Assembly: GCF_036173105.1 (NCBI RefSeq)
Contig: NZ_CP108053.1
Span: 7,688,001-7,752,000, forward strand
Length of the DNA stretch: 64,000 nt
Origin: Streptomyces sp. NBC_00287
GTDB lineage: Bacteria > Actinomycetota > Actinomycetes > Streptomycetales > Streptomycetaceae
Direction of reading: 5' to 3'
Positions 51,706-61,881 of this stretch are shown in pieces. Numbering within the stretch: position 1 is the stretch's first letter; the number at the start of each line of letters is the position of its first letter. Under the pieces are notes generated by a model. It made no database searches and was not told where the DNA came from. It saw only the letters and a list, made by a program, of their open reading frames with translations. Position numbers and translations under genes: made by a program.

Positions 51706-53492
51706 GCCGTAACCGGCCCAAGAAGCGGGACCTCGCGGCGGAGGCCTTCGCCGAGGGGATGCGGCTGGTGAAGGCCAACCCGGCCCTTGCGGCCGTCGAG
51801 TTCGATGTCTGCCGCCACGAGGACTGCGCACTGGCCCCGCGCGAAGGACTCGTGCGCGTCACCTCCTCCGCCACTCTGCACGTCCACCCCGACCGCGTGG
51901 CCGACCCCGCCGCCTGGGCCTGGGCCCTCGCCCACGCGATCCTCCACCTCGGCTTCGGCCATGTTCCCGCGGCCAAGGGCGAGCGCGTGCAGCCCGACGC
52001 CTGTGACCTCGCCGCCCGCTGCGTCGTCGTCAACCGCTTCCTGCTCGGCTTCACCATCGGCAAGACCCCGGAGGACCTCCCCACCGCCTACCCCGACGGC
52101 GACGAGGAGCAGCTCGCCGCGCGCTGGCGCCGCGACGGCATCCCGCCCGTGTACGAGCGCTGCGGCACCGCGGGCGACGAGGCCGACCTGCTGCTCGTGG
52201 AGTGGCGCGGCTGGTACGGGCAGCCCCCGGACCACCAGCTGGCCTTCGCCACCGCGCTGACCCGGACCGTGTCCGCGGCGATGGACATGGCGGGCGGCCG
52301 CCGCGCCTTCCTGGCCGACGAACCGGTCCGGCAGCGCCCCTGGCAGCACGCCCTGAGCTGGTTCATCTCCTCCTACCCGCTGCTCGCCGGGATCGCGGCC
52401 GGCATCAAGCTGATCGCCGACGCCGAACTCGCCCGCGCCCACGGCATCTCCGTCGCCGCGGTGAACGCCGAGGCGGGCGAGATCTACATCAACCCGCTCT
52501 CCTCCTTCGAGGACGAGGAGTGGCGGTTCATCCTCGCCCACGAGATGCTGCACGCCGCCCTGCGCCACAGCGACCGTTGCGGCACCCGCGACCCCTACCT
52601 CTTCAACGTCGCCTGCGACTACGTCATCAACGGCTGGCTGAAGGAGATGGACGTAGGCACCATGCCCGAGGGGCTGTTGTACGACGCCCAGCTCGCGGGT
52701 CTGTCCGCCGAGGAGGTCTACGACCGTCTCGCCGGCGATCTGCGCCGGATGCGCCGACTGGCCACCCTGCGCGGCAAGGGCGTCGGCGACATCCTCGGCG
52801 GCCCGCTGTGCCCGCCGGGCGACTTCGTCGACCTCGACGAGTTCTACCGGCGCGGCCTGTACCAGGGCCTCGACCTGCACCAGCGGCAGGAACGCGGCTT
52901 CCTGCCCGGCGGACTGGTCGAGGAGATCCGCTCGCTCAGCCATCCGCCGGTGCCCTGGGACGCGCAACTGGCCCGCTGGTTCGACGAGTTCGTGCCCCGT
53001 CCGGAGCCGGTACGGACGTATGCGCGCCCGGCGCGCCGCCAGGCCTCCACGCCCGACATCCCGCGCGCGGGGCGGTACTTCCCGCCGGAGGAGATCGCGC
53101 GCTGCACCTTCGGCGTGGTCCTGGACACCTCCGGCTCCATGAACCGGATCCTGCTCGGCAAGGCGCTCGGCGCCATCGCCTCCTACGCCGAGGCCCGGGA
53201 CGTCCCCGCCGCGCGGGTGGTGTTCTGCGACGCGGCCCCGCACGACGCGGGCTATGTGCCGGTCACCGAGATCGCGGGGAAGGTACGGGTGCACGGCCGG
53301 GGCGGCACCGTGCTCCAGCCGGGCATCGATCTGCTGCACCGCGCGGACGACTTCCCGCCCGGCGCGCCGATCCTGGTCATCACGGACGGCTGGTGCGATG
53401 TCCTGCGGGTGCGGCGCGAGCACGCCTATCTGATTCCGCAGGGGGCCCGGCTGCCGTTCACCGCACGCGGGCCGGTCTTCCGGGTGAGCTGA
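51702..53492 (+). CDS. DUF2201-type VWA protein with tandem metallopeptidase-like domains
   Basis: 596 residues. Near 66-80 the text WALAHAILHLGFGH resembles a metallopeptidase helix without Glu. Near 278-290 FILAHEMLHAALRH is a complete HExxH with a third His. The C-terminal VWA domain begins with VVLDTSGSM (MIDAS) near 470 and ends in VITDGWCD. The family is always found with MoxR ATPases. The job, probably regulated proteolysis or metal insertion, is not known. Confidence 0.88.
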   Translation: MSRNRPKKRDLAAEAFAEGMRLVKANPALAAVEFDVCRHEDCALAPREGLVRVTSSATLHVHPDRVADPAAWAWALAHAILHLGFGHVPAAKGERVQPDACDLAARCVVVNRFLLGFTIGKTPEDLPTAYPDGDEEQLAARWRRDGIPPVYERCGTAGDEADLLLVEWRGWYGQPPDHQLAFATALTRTVSAAMDMAGGRRAFLADEPVRQRPWQHALSWFISSYPLLAGIAAGIKLIADAELARAHGISVAAVNAEAGEIYINPLSSFEDEEWRFILAHEMLHAALRHSDRCGTRDPYLFNVACDYVINGWLKEMDVGTMPEGLLYDAQLAGLSAEEVYDRLAGDLRRMRRLATLRGKGVGDILGGPLCPPGDFVDLDEFYRRGLYQGLDLHQRQERGFLPGGLVEEIRSLSHPPVPWDAQLARWFDEFVPRPEPVRTYARPARRQASTPDIPRAGRYFPPEEIARCTFGVVLDTSGSMNRILLGKALGAIASYAEARDVPAARVVFCDAAPHDAGYVPVTEIAGKVRVHGRGGTVLQPGIDLLHRADDFPPGAPILVITDGWCDVLRVRREHAYLIPQGARLPFTARGPVFRVS

Positions 53493-53556
53493 GCCGGAAT
53501 GTGATCGGATGGTGCCCACGGACCCCGAACACGGGACCTCACCGAAGGGAATCATC

Positions 53557-53985
53557 GTGGCAACCACGCGCTCCGCACACACCGTGTGGGAAGGCAACCT
53601 GTTCCAGGGCAACGGCGTCGTCACCTTCGACTCCTCCGGCGCCATCGCCGCGCAGCCGGTGTCGTGGCCGTCGCGGGCCGAGGCGGCGAACGGCAAGACC
53701 AGCCCGGAGGAGCTGATCGCGGCCGCGCACTCCAGCTGCTACTGCATGGCCTTCTCCAACGGCCTGGACAAGAACGGCACCCCGCCCACCAAGCTGGTCA
53801 CCTCCGCGGATGTGACCTTCCAGCCGGGTGAGGGCATCACCGGTATCCACCTCACCGTCGAGGGCACGGTGCCCGGCATCAGCGAGGAGGACTTCCTCGC
53901 CGCCGCCGAGGACGCCAAGGCCAACTGCCCGGTCAGCCAGGCCCTCAAGGCCGTCCCGATCACCCTCACCGCCAAGCTCGCCTGA
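53557..53985 (+). CDS. OsmC/Ohr family peroxiredoxin
   Basis: 142 residues from a GTG after GAAGGG. AHSSCYCMAFSNGL holds the peroxidatic Cys61 (a second Cys at 63) and ANCPVSQAL the resolving Cys124. TSPEELIAAA and TFDSSGAI are typical OsmC text. It reduces organic hydroperoxides in the cytoplasm. Confidence 0.95.
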   Translation: MATTRSAHTVWEGNLFQGNGVVTFDSSGAIAAQPVSWPSRAEAANGKTSPEELIAAAHSSCYCMAFSNGLDKNGTPPTKLVTSADVTFQPGEGITGIHLTVEGTVPGISEEDFLAAAEDAKANCPVSQALKAVPITLTAKLA

Positions 53986-53999
53986 GCCGCGAGAACAGC

Positions 54000-54040
54000 A
54001 CGTCGCGCAGGCCGCCCACCCCGGGCGGCCTGCGCGACGT
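54000..54040 (+). terminator. strong hairpin after the OsmC gene
   Basis: Perfect 18-bp arms (54000-54017 and 54023-54040) with a 5-base loop start 14 bases after the stop. Among the strongest stems in the window; no T tract. Confidence 0.85.
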
Positions 54041-54085
54041 CGGTTCGGGGTATGACATGGACGCCGATGAGTCGGAAGGACTGTG

Positions 54086-55468
54086 ATGGTGACGGGAACG
54101 GCAGGCAGCGCCACGGTGCTTGACTCCGCCACTCGGGAACTCACCCGTATTCTCCTGTTGTTCAGCCTGGGCTGCCGTGTCCGCCCGCCCGGCCCCGCCC
54201 CGGAGGGCCTCGTCGACCGGTTCCCCTTCGGCCGGTTCAGGCCGCATCTGGAGTCCGGCGAGGCGGTCCTGCCGGTACCGGTACTGACCGAGCGGATAGC
54301 CCCCGGCGACCTGAAGCTGCCCGACGGTGACCACGGCCTTACCCTTGCCTCCGTCGACCTTCTCGTCGTCGCCACCCCGCGCGGGGACGCCACACTGCTC
54401 CTGGACTGCGAGTTCGCGGGGGACACCGACCCGCTCGCCGTCGCCTCCTGGCTCGCCACCACCTGCTTCGAGCGCGAGCACCTGGAACTCGGCGACCGGC
54501 CGCTGCTGGAGGTGCTGAAGGAGCGGCTGGGCCTGACGGACCCCCTCACCTTCGGCCTCAACGTGCACCAACTCGTCTACCCCGGCGGCCGGTTACGCGA
54601 GGAACTGCTCGCCCACGCCGACGAGTCCCGCCGGTCCGCGCTGCTGAACAGGATCATCTACCGCGGCAAGATGCCGGCCGAGGCCGCTGATCGGCTCACG
54701 GTCAGCGTGCCGCCCAACCTCAAGAACCACGGCGTCACCCTCTCCGCCCACGGCCGCGGAGTCTCCGTCCAGGCGGGCTGGGCCACACACGTGGAGAACG
54801 GCCTGGCCGTCGTCGCCCTCGGCATGATCTCCGCGCTCGCCGTCCTGCAGCGCACCCGGCTAGCGGCCTTCGCGATGATGAAGCAGAACGAACAGGCCCT
54901 GACCGACTCGCCCTCCGAGATCCGCACCCTGATCTCCCGCCTGTCGGACGGCGTCAACGAGCTCCAGCTGGACCTCGCCTTCGGCGTCGAGGCGTACGTC
55001 GACAGCCTGCTGATCCCGGAGATGCTCACGGAGGGCTTCCAGTCGTCGCTGCGCGACACCCTCGGCATCCGCGACAGCCTCGACAACTCGGCGCGCATGG
55101 TCGAGCGCCTGACCTCCGTCATCAACGCCCGCTCGGCCGCCCTGGACGCAGCCCTCGCCGAACGCGACGAGCGGCAGAACCGCGTCATCTCCGCCCTGGT
55201 CGCCGCCGCCACCCTGATCGCCCTGCCGCCGACGCTGCTGCTGGCGTTCTTCGGCGTGAACGCCACGAACGTGGACGAGGGCCGATCCATCCTCGACCTC
55301 GGCCGGTACGGCGCCGCGTACGCTCTGGCCTGGCTGCCCTTCGTCGTTCTGGTCGTGATCGGATACTTCCTGCTCCGGAGGGTCAGCAGACGGCCCGGCA
55401 CCCTGCTGCCCGCGTCCGACCCGCCGACCGCTCCGGTGCCCGCACCACGTACCTCGACCGGGAGTTGA
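54086..55468 (+). CDS. CorA-like two-span membrane protein with a TTA codon
   Basis: 460 residues. A soluble N-terminal domain and a long helical stretch (about 265-375) lead to two C-terminal membrane segments (about 373-395 and 413-436). Before the first loop is FFGVN, at the place of the CorA signature GMN, so the ion-selective Met is replaced by Val. A rare TTA Leu codon lies at 54593-54595, implying bldA-dependent translation. GAAGGA is 5 bases before the ATG. It may be a divergent divalent-cation channel. Confidence 0.75.
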   Translation: MVTGTAGSATVLDSATRELTRILLLFSLGCRVRPPGPAPEGLVDRFPFGRFRPHLESGEAVLPVPVLTERIAPGDLKLPDGDHGLTLASVDLLVVATPRGDATLLLDCEFAGDTDPLAVASWLATTCFEREHLELGDRPLLEVLKERLGLTDPLTFGLNVHQLVYPGGRLREELLAHADESRRSALLNRIIYRGKMPAEAADRLTVSVPPNLKNHGVTLSAHGRGVSVQAGWATHVENGLAVVALGMISALAVLQRTRLAAFAMMKQNEQALTDSPSEIRTLISRLSDGVNELQLDLAFGVEAYVDSLLIPEMLTEGFQSSLRDTLGIRDSLDNSARMVERLTSVINARSAALDAALAERDERQNRVISALVAAATLIALPPTLLLAFFGVNATNVDEGRSILDLGRYGAAYALAWLPFVVLVVIGYFLLRRVSRRPGTLLPASDPPTAPVPAPRTSTGS

Positions 55469-55474
55469 CCGATC

Positions 55475-56224
55475 ATGCCGCGACGACCCGCCGTCTCCGC
55501 CCACCGCGGCGGCTCCGAACGCGCAGGGGCTGCCACCTGGGAGGCGTACGAGGACGCGCTGCTCAGTGGCGCGGAGTACGTCGAGTTCGACATCCGGCGG
55601 ACCGCTGACGGGGTCCTCGTCGTCTACCACGACGCCCGGGCCGACCACACCGGGCCGCCGCTGTCGACGATCACCCACGCCGAGCTGAGCGAGCGCACCG
55701 GATACGCGGTGCCGGTCGTCGACGAGGTCATGGAGCTGATCGCGGGCAGGCTCGTCGGCCATCTGGACCTCAAGGAGGTCGGCTACGAGCGCGAGGTGAT
55801 CGACCGGGCCGTCGCCCTGCTCGGCGAGGGCGGCTTCGTCGCCACCACCCTGGAGGACCGTTCCGTCGCGGCGATCTCCCGGGCGTTTCCCGGGGTGCGC
55901 ACGGCCCTCTCGCTAGGCCGGAACCGCGATGAGATCGGCTGGGCCCGGCTCCCGGGGACCCGGCTCAGCGAGCTGCTGCCGATGCGGCGGGTGCGTGCCT
56001 GCGGGGCCGGCGGAGTCGCGGTGCACCAGCAGCTCGCCCGGGCCAGCGTGCTGCGGGAGGCGACCCGGAACGGCCTGTTCACCATGGTCTGGACCGTCAA
56101 CGACGACACCCTGATGCGGACCTTCCTCGACCATCCCCGCGTCGACGTGCTGATCACCGACCGGCCCCGGCGGGCCGTGGCCCTGCGCGGCGAGCCCCGG
56201 GAGCCGGAGCGCGTGATCGGCTGA
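55475..56224 (+). CDS. glycerophosphodiester phosphodiesterase
   Basis: 249 residues. SAHRGGSE near 8-15 (catalytic His10), VEFDIRRTADGVLVVYHDA with metal Glu/Asp and second His, GHLDLKE, MVWTVND and DVLITDRP define a full GDPD. No signal peptide, so it is cytoplasmic. Six bases follow the CorA-like stop. Confidence 0.94.
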   Translation: MPRRPAVSAHRGGSERAGAATWEAYEDALLSGAEYVEFDIRRTADGVLVVYHDARADHTGPPLSTITHAELSERTGYAVPVVDEVMELIAGRLVGHLDLKEVGYEREVIDRAVALLGEGGFVATTLEDRSVAAISRAFPGVRTALSLGRNRDEIGWARLPGTRLSELLPMRRVRACGAGGVAVHQQLARASVLREATRNGLFTMVWTVNDDTLMRTFLDHPRVDVLITDRPRRAVALRGEPREPERVIG

Positions 56225-56243
56225 GCCTACGCACCCTGGGTAC
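56219..56243 (+). promoter_or_regulatory. sigma-B-type promoter candidate before dnaK
   Basis: GGCT, 15 bases, then GGGTAC at 56238-56243. Spacing is allowed for sigma-B; the -35 is weakly informative. It ends 74 bp before the ATG. Confidence 0.4.
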
Positions 56244-56250
56244 CCGCACC

Positions 56251-56271
56251 ATTGACAAGAGCGCACTCAAG
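56251..56271 (+). promoter_or_regulatory. HAIR-like (HspR) operator before dnaK
   Basis: HAIR consensus is CTTGAGT, 7 bases, ACTCAAG. Here ATTGACA, 7 bases, ACTCAAG: the right half is perfect, the left matches at 4 of 7. It lies 46 bp before the dnaK start. Confidence 0.65.
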
Positions 56272-56316
56272 TTTTGTGCTGGAGTTCGGGTAGTGCCCTG
56301 GCGGAAGGGGACAGCG

Positions 56317-58164
<1,848 letters not shown>

Positions 58165-58208
58165 TCAGGCCGGCCGTACTTGTTGCAGCGGTAGCGCCGG
58201 CGTGGTCA

Positions 58209-58700
58209 TCAGCGCATCCCGGGGCGTGCGGTCGGCAGCGTGGCGCACACGGCGTCGAGGACGGCGGCGTACGGTGTGCCGAAGTCGGTGAGCCGGGAGC
58301 GGAGTTGCTCCAGACCGTCGCGGTGTTCGGTGAGCAGCTCGGTGTTGCCGGTGCGGGCGGCGAACTCCAGGACCGCGGGCAGGAAGTCGGGCAGCTCCTC
58401 GCCGCTGAACTCCAGGCCGTGCTCCCGGTAGACGTCCTTGAAGCGCACCAGCGACATCCCGCGCCGCCGGGTGTCCCCGTCCCGCCACCAGCTCAGATAC
58501 AGGCTGTGCCGGTTCTTGAAGTCGAAGACCCGCACATAGTGCGCGGCCAGCTCCTGGGCGTCGGTCACCGCCGCGTGGTCGGTGAACTCCCTCAGCTGGG
58601 GAGCGGCTTCGCGCAGCAGCGGCAGCCGGGCGCGGAAGTCGTCGTCGGGGTAGGTCAGGCAGAGCGCAGCCGCCTGGTACAGCACCGCATCCGAGGGCAT
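58209..58700 (-). CDS. narJ: nitrate reductase assembly chaperone NarJ, orphan
   Basis: 163 residues of the TorD/NarJ family: LYQAAALCLTYPDDDFRARLPLLREAA, ELAAHYVRVFDFKNRHSLYLSWWRDGDTRRRGMSLVRFKDVY, then LPDFLPAVLEFAA. This chaperone inserts molybdopterin into NarG. No narG or narI is nearby; the 44 bp to the convergent dnaK end hold only a 14-codon stub. A short upstream frame ending near 58703 could be a narH tail but is not certain. Confidence 0.9.
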   Translation of the reverse strand: MPSDAVLYQAAALCLTYPDDDFRARLPLLREAAPQLREFTDHAAVTDAQELAAHYVRVFDFKNRHSLYLSWWRDGDTRRRGMSLVRFKDVYREHGLEFSGEELPDFLPAVLEFAARTGNTELLTEHRDGLEQLRSRLTDFGTPYAAVLDAVCATLPTARPGMR

Positions 58701-59052
58701 CAGGCCTCCTTCGCGTCGTCCGACATCTGCCTCTTGCGAACGGGCCATCGCCCCCATGCCGGGACCGTGTTCGTAGTCGAGGGAGCAGTCTGCGGCAGAG
58801 CCGACTCCTCAAGGTGTCGCGCGTCGCCGACGGCAGCGGTCGGGATCACATGCCGGTCCTCGTACTTGGCGATGGCCAGCAGTCCATCAAAGCGTCCGCC
58901 TCGCGCCCGCCGGTGATCTTGACGCTGTGCAGGTCCGGTGCGAACCCGGTGGGCGGTATCCGGGTGTCGGTCACGTGCGCTCCCTTGCTTGGCCGTGGCT
59001 TCGAACCTAGGGCGGAGCCGGGGAGCGCACCTGCTGACGGCACCCGTACGGG
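58701..59052. other. gene-poor, degraded stretch upstream of narJ
   Basis: No intact gene is recognised. On the minus strand a 42-residue frame (58974 to 58846, GTG start after AAGGGAG) reads TDTRIPPTGFAPDLHSVKITGG and stops early; it looks like a truncated start. The rest may include a nitrate-reductase relic. Confidence 0.4.
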
Positions 59053-59424
59053 TCAGACCTTGCGGGCCACCCCCGCGTACACCGGCACGATGCCCTCGGC
59101 CCGGCGGCCACGTCCTCCGGGTCGGGGCGCCGGCCCGAGAACCGTGTCGGGGTCACGGACGTCCGCGTGCAGACAGTGCGTGGCGCCCCAGGTGGAGCTG
59201 ATCCAGCAGCGCCTCGGCGTGCCGCAGCACGATCGGGTCGGTGTCGACGTACACGACCCTCGACTCCGCGGTGATCGACTGGGCCACCTGGTGCAGATTG
59301 GGCTCGGTCGGGGTACCGGTGCCGATGTCGAGGAACTGACGGATCCCGGCCGGTTGTCCTTGCCGCCCGGCCACCAGTCGTACACCCGGGCCGGATGCGG
59401 CCGGCTGGTGTCGATGTCCGTCAG
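59053..59424 (-). pseudogene. DUF574-type SAM methyltransferase relic
   Basis: Reading leftward from 59424: DIDTSRPHPARVYDWWPGGKDN, the usual start of DUF574 methyltransferases. About 50-60 codons are then missing and the frame changes. GIRQFLDIGTGTPTEPNLHQVAQSITAESRVVYVDTDPIVLRHAEALL (the SAM-binding part) follows, and the remainder is degraded and ends near 59053. No functional product. Such genes usually adjoin a DUF5753 regulator, present here at 59446. Confidence 0.8.
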
Positions 59425-59445
59425 GCGGTGTCGTCTCCCCGGGGC

Positions 59446-60309
59446 TCAGAAGTCCGCGCGGCGCTCCCTCAGGAGCTTCTTCGTGCGGTCCGCGGAGGCG
59501 GCGCCCGTGGACATGTGGTCCAGGACCTCCAGGTGGGCCGCGACCTCCGTGCGGGAGTCCAGGTACAGGGCGCCGGTCAGATACTCGGTGAAGACCATGT
59601 CGGGCAGCTCGGGCTCGGCGAAGCGGAAGAGGGTGAAGGGGGCGTAGGTGCCGGGGTGCGGGCCGCGGGCGAATTCGGCGACCTGGAGGGTGACGCGGTC
59701 GCGCTCGGCGAATTCCAGGAGCCTGTCGAGTTGCTCGCGCATCACCGAGGTGCGGTCGCTCACCGGCCGCCGCAGCACCGTCTCATCCATGATCACCCAG
59801 ACGTGGGGGCGGTCCGGGCTGTCCAGCAGCCGCTGTCGCTCCATGCGCAGGGCCACATGGCGCTCGATCGCCGCGGGACCGGTCTGCCCTATCGTGCCCG
59901 CATCCAGCACGGCACGCGCGTAGTCCTCGGTCTGCAGCAGACCCGGCACGAAGTGCGGCTCGTAGGAGCGGATCATCCGCGCCGCGCCCTCCAGGCTCAC
60001 ATACAGGCTGAACCAGTCCGGCAGTACGTCGTGGTACCGCTGCCACCAGCCCGGCTGGTTCGCCTCCTCGGCCAGTGAGACGAACGCGGCCGCCTCCTCC
60101 TCGGGCACCCCGTACGTCTCCAACAGCACCTGTACGTAAGGGATCTTCAGGGAGACCTCGGCCATCTCCATCCGCCGTACCGTCGCCGAGGCCACGCGCA
60201 GGACCTTCGCGGCCTCCTCGCGCTTGAGCCCGGCCGCCTCCCGGAGCTCCTGCAAGCGCTTCCCGAGCACCACTTGCCCCACGGTCGGCGCGGGCCGCCG
60301 CTCACTCAC
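59446..60309 (-). CDS. helix-turn-helix regulator with DUF5753 domain
   Basis: 287 residues. HTH_31-type XRE domain (VVLGKRLQELREAAGLKREEAAKVLRVASATVRRMEMAE) at 10-50, then DUF5753: SLYVSLEGAARMIRSYEPHFVPGLLQTEDYARAVL, MEQLDRLLEFA-type helices and MVFTEYLTGALYLD. Usually paired with DUF397 or a DUF574 methyltransferase; here only the relic remains. Confidence 0.92.
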   Translation of the reverse strand: MSERRPAPTVGQVVLGKRLQELREAAGLKREEAAKVLRVASATVRRMEMAEVSLKIPYVQVLLETYGVPEEEAAAFVSLAEEANQPGWWQRYHDVLPDWFSLYVSLEGAARMIRSYEPHFVPGLLQTEDYARAVLDAGTIGQTGPAAIERHVALRMERQRLLDSPDRPHVWVIMDETVLRRPVSDRTSVMREQLDRLLEFAERDRVTLQVAEFARGPHPGTYAPFTLFRFAEPELPDMVFTEYLTGALYLDSRTEVAAHLEVLDHMSTGAASADRTKKLLRERRADF

Positions 60310-60411
60310 GCCACGCCTCCCCTACGCGCCGAAGTACCCGTGCAGTGTGCCACGTTCCGCTTCCGCTCTCACCGGTTCGACGGTGAGGCGCTCGCCACTG
60401 CCCGCCCCGGC

Positions 60412-60428
60412 ATTACCCGGGAGGTAAT
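60412..60428. promoter_or_regulatory. operator-like inverted repeat ATTACC/GGTAAT
   Basis: Perfect 6-bp arms with a 5-base centre, in the 234-bp gap between the DUF5753 regulator and the four-span membrane protein. A likely binding site for a local regulator; the MmyB-type protein at 60.95 kb is a candidate. Confidence 0.5.
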
Positions 60429-60470
60429 CGACCCTGTCCGGCAGGCGCGGGATCGTTGCCTCACCGGGCT

Positions 60471-60494
60471 CCGGATCGGCGCACTCCGATCCGG
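60471..60494. promoter_or_regulatory. 24-bp inverted repeat CCGGATCGG/CCGATCCGG
   Basis: Perfect 9-bp arms with a 6-base centre, 50 bp before the membrane-protein start. Either an operator or a leader hairpin. Confidence 0.5.
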
Positions 60495-60543
60495 AACTCG
60501 GGTTCCGCTGCCGTAGATCAGACCCGACGGAGGGTGATTCGTC

Positions 60544-60969
60544 ATGTCCGCGACCCAGCTTGCCGCGCTTGCCCGGACCTCGGAGCCGCAGGCCGTGCTC
60601 CGCCGGTTTCTCGCTCTCGACGCGGTGGTGACAGGCGCCAACGCCCTTGCCTACCTTGCCGCTTCCGGGCCGCTCGGGCGGCTGTTCGGGGTCGACTCGA
60701 CGCTGCTGCTCGAACTCGGCGTGTTTCTCGCGGTGTACGCCGGCGGCGTCGGGTGGCTGGCCTCCCGCGCCCGGCCCGCCACCTTCCCGGTACGGGTCGT
60801 CATCGAGGCCAACTTCGCCTGGGCCGCGCTGAGTCTGCTCGCCCTCGCGGTGTGGCTGTCGCCGACCGCCACCGGCGCGGTGTGGACCGTGATGCAAGCG
60901 CTCACCGTCGCCGCGTTCGCCGCGCTTCAGCACATCGCGCTGAAGGGACGTCAGGGCATCAGTGACTGA
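60544..60969 (+). CDS. four-span membrane protein of unknown function
   Basis: 141 residues with four hydrophobic segments (about 22-40, 53-71, 80-102, 109-130). Start RRFLALDAVVTGANALAYLAASGPLGRLFGV and end LQHIALKG resemble small streptomycete integral membrane proteins often next to MmyB-type regulators. GGAGGG lies 7 bases before the ATG. It overlaps the convergent regulator by 19 bases. Confidence 0.82.
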   Translation: MSATQLAALARTSEPQAVLRRFLALDAVVTGANALAYLAASGPLGRLFGVDSTLLLELGVFLAVYAGGVGWLASRARPATFPVRVVIEANFAWAALSLLALAVWLSPTATGAVWTVMQALTVAAFAALQHIALKGRQGISD

Positions 60970-61751
60970 AGGTACTTGACCGTCGCCGGGTCGGCCGGGA
61001 GCAGTGTCTCGATGGCCAGCTCGGCGACGGTCACGTCCATCGGGGTGTTGAAGGTGGAGATCGAGGAGATGAAGGACAGCGTCCGGCCCTCGTGCTCGAT
61101 CTGGAGCGGGAGCGCGAAGTACGGGACCGGGACGGCCGGTTCCTCGCTCGGGTCCGCATCCGGCACGGGGTAGGCCGCGACCTCCTCGTACAGCTTCCGC
61201 AGCGGTTCCGAGCGGTGCAGGGCGATCTGCCGCTGCATCTGCTCCAGCAGATGGCCGCGCCACTCCCGGAGGTTGCGGATACGCGGTGCCAGGCCCTCGG
61301 GGTGCAGAGTCAGGCGCATCGCGTTCAACGGGGGAGCCAGCAGATGCTCGGGGATGCCGTCGAGCAGCATCAGGATGCCCCGGTTGGCCGCGAGGACGTT
61401 GTACATCGCGTCCACCACGATCGCCGGGTAGGGCTCGTACCCCTGGATCAGCCGCTCCATGCCCTGGCGTACGGCGTCCAACGCCGGGTCGTCCAGCGGG
61501 GTCTCCGGATAGTGCGGGGCGTAACCGGCGGCCAGCAGCAGGGCGTTGCGCTCGCGGACCGGCACGTCCAGGTGCTCGGCGAGCCGCAGCACCATCTCCT
61601 CGCTCGGCCGGGAACGGCCCGTCTCGATGAAGCTGATGTGCCGGGCGGAGGAGTCTGCGCGCAGCGCCAGCTCCAGCTGACTGACCCGGCGCTGCTCCCG
61701 CCAGGCCCGCAGCAGCGGCCCGACGCCCCGTTCGGTGGAAGTGGCGGTCAT
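60951..61751 (-). CDS. MmyB-like helix-turn-helix regulator
   Basis: 266 residues. XRE HTH (LLRAWREQRRVSQLELALRADSSARHISFIETGRSRPSEEMVLRLAEHLDVP) at 11-65, then the MmyB ligand-binding domain (YEPYPAIVVDAMYNVLAANRGI, NAMRLTLHPEGLAPRIRNL). The family is thought to sense small molecules or fatty acids. Start at the ATG for MTATSTERG. Confidence 0.92.
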   Translation of the reverse strand: MTATSTERGVGPLLRAWREQRRVSQLELALRADSSARHISFIETGRSRPSEEMVLRLAEHLDVPVRERNALLLAAGYAPHYPETPLDDPALDAVRQGMERLIQGYEPYPAIVVDAMYNVLAANRGILMLLDGIPEHLLAPPLNAMRLTLHPEGLAPRIRNLREWRGHLLEQMQRQIALHRSEPLRKLYEEVAAYPVPDADPSEEPAVPVPYFALPLQIEHEGRTLSFISSISTFNTPMDVTVAELAIETLLPADPATVKYLQSLMP

Positions 61752-61881
61752 GGGACGACCGTAGACACGCACCGGCACGCAGGGGAAGCCACCCCTGCTG
61801 ACCAGGGCTTCGGCAGTGTCTCTGTGGCAGTCTTGAAGGGCACCCGTCGATGTTGAGGCGCAGCCCAGGAAGGAGCGGCGT

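Noticed and set aside
51546..53696. A 716-codon minus-strand frame
   Set aside because: Entirely antisense to the MoxR partner and OsmC genes, which have clear motifs and ribosome sites.
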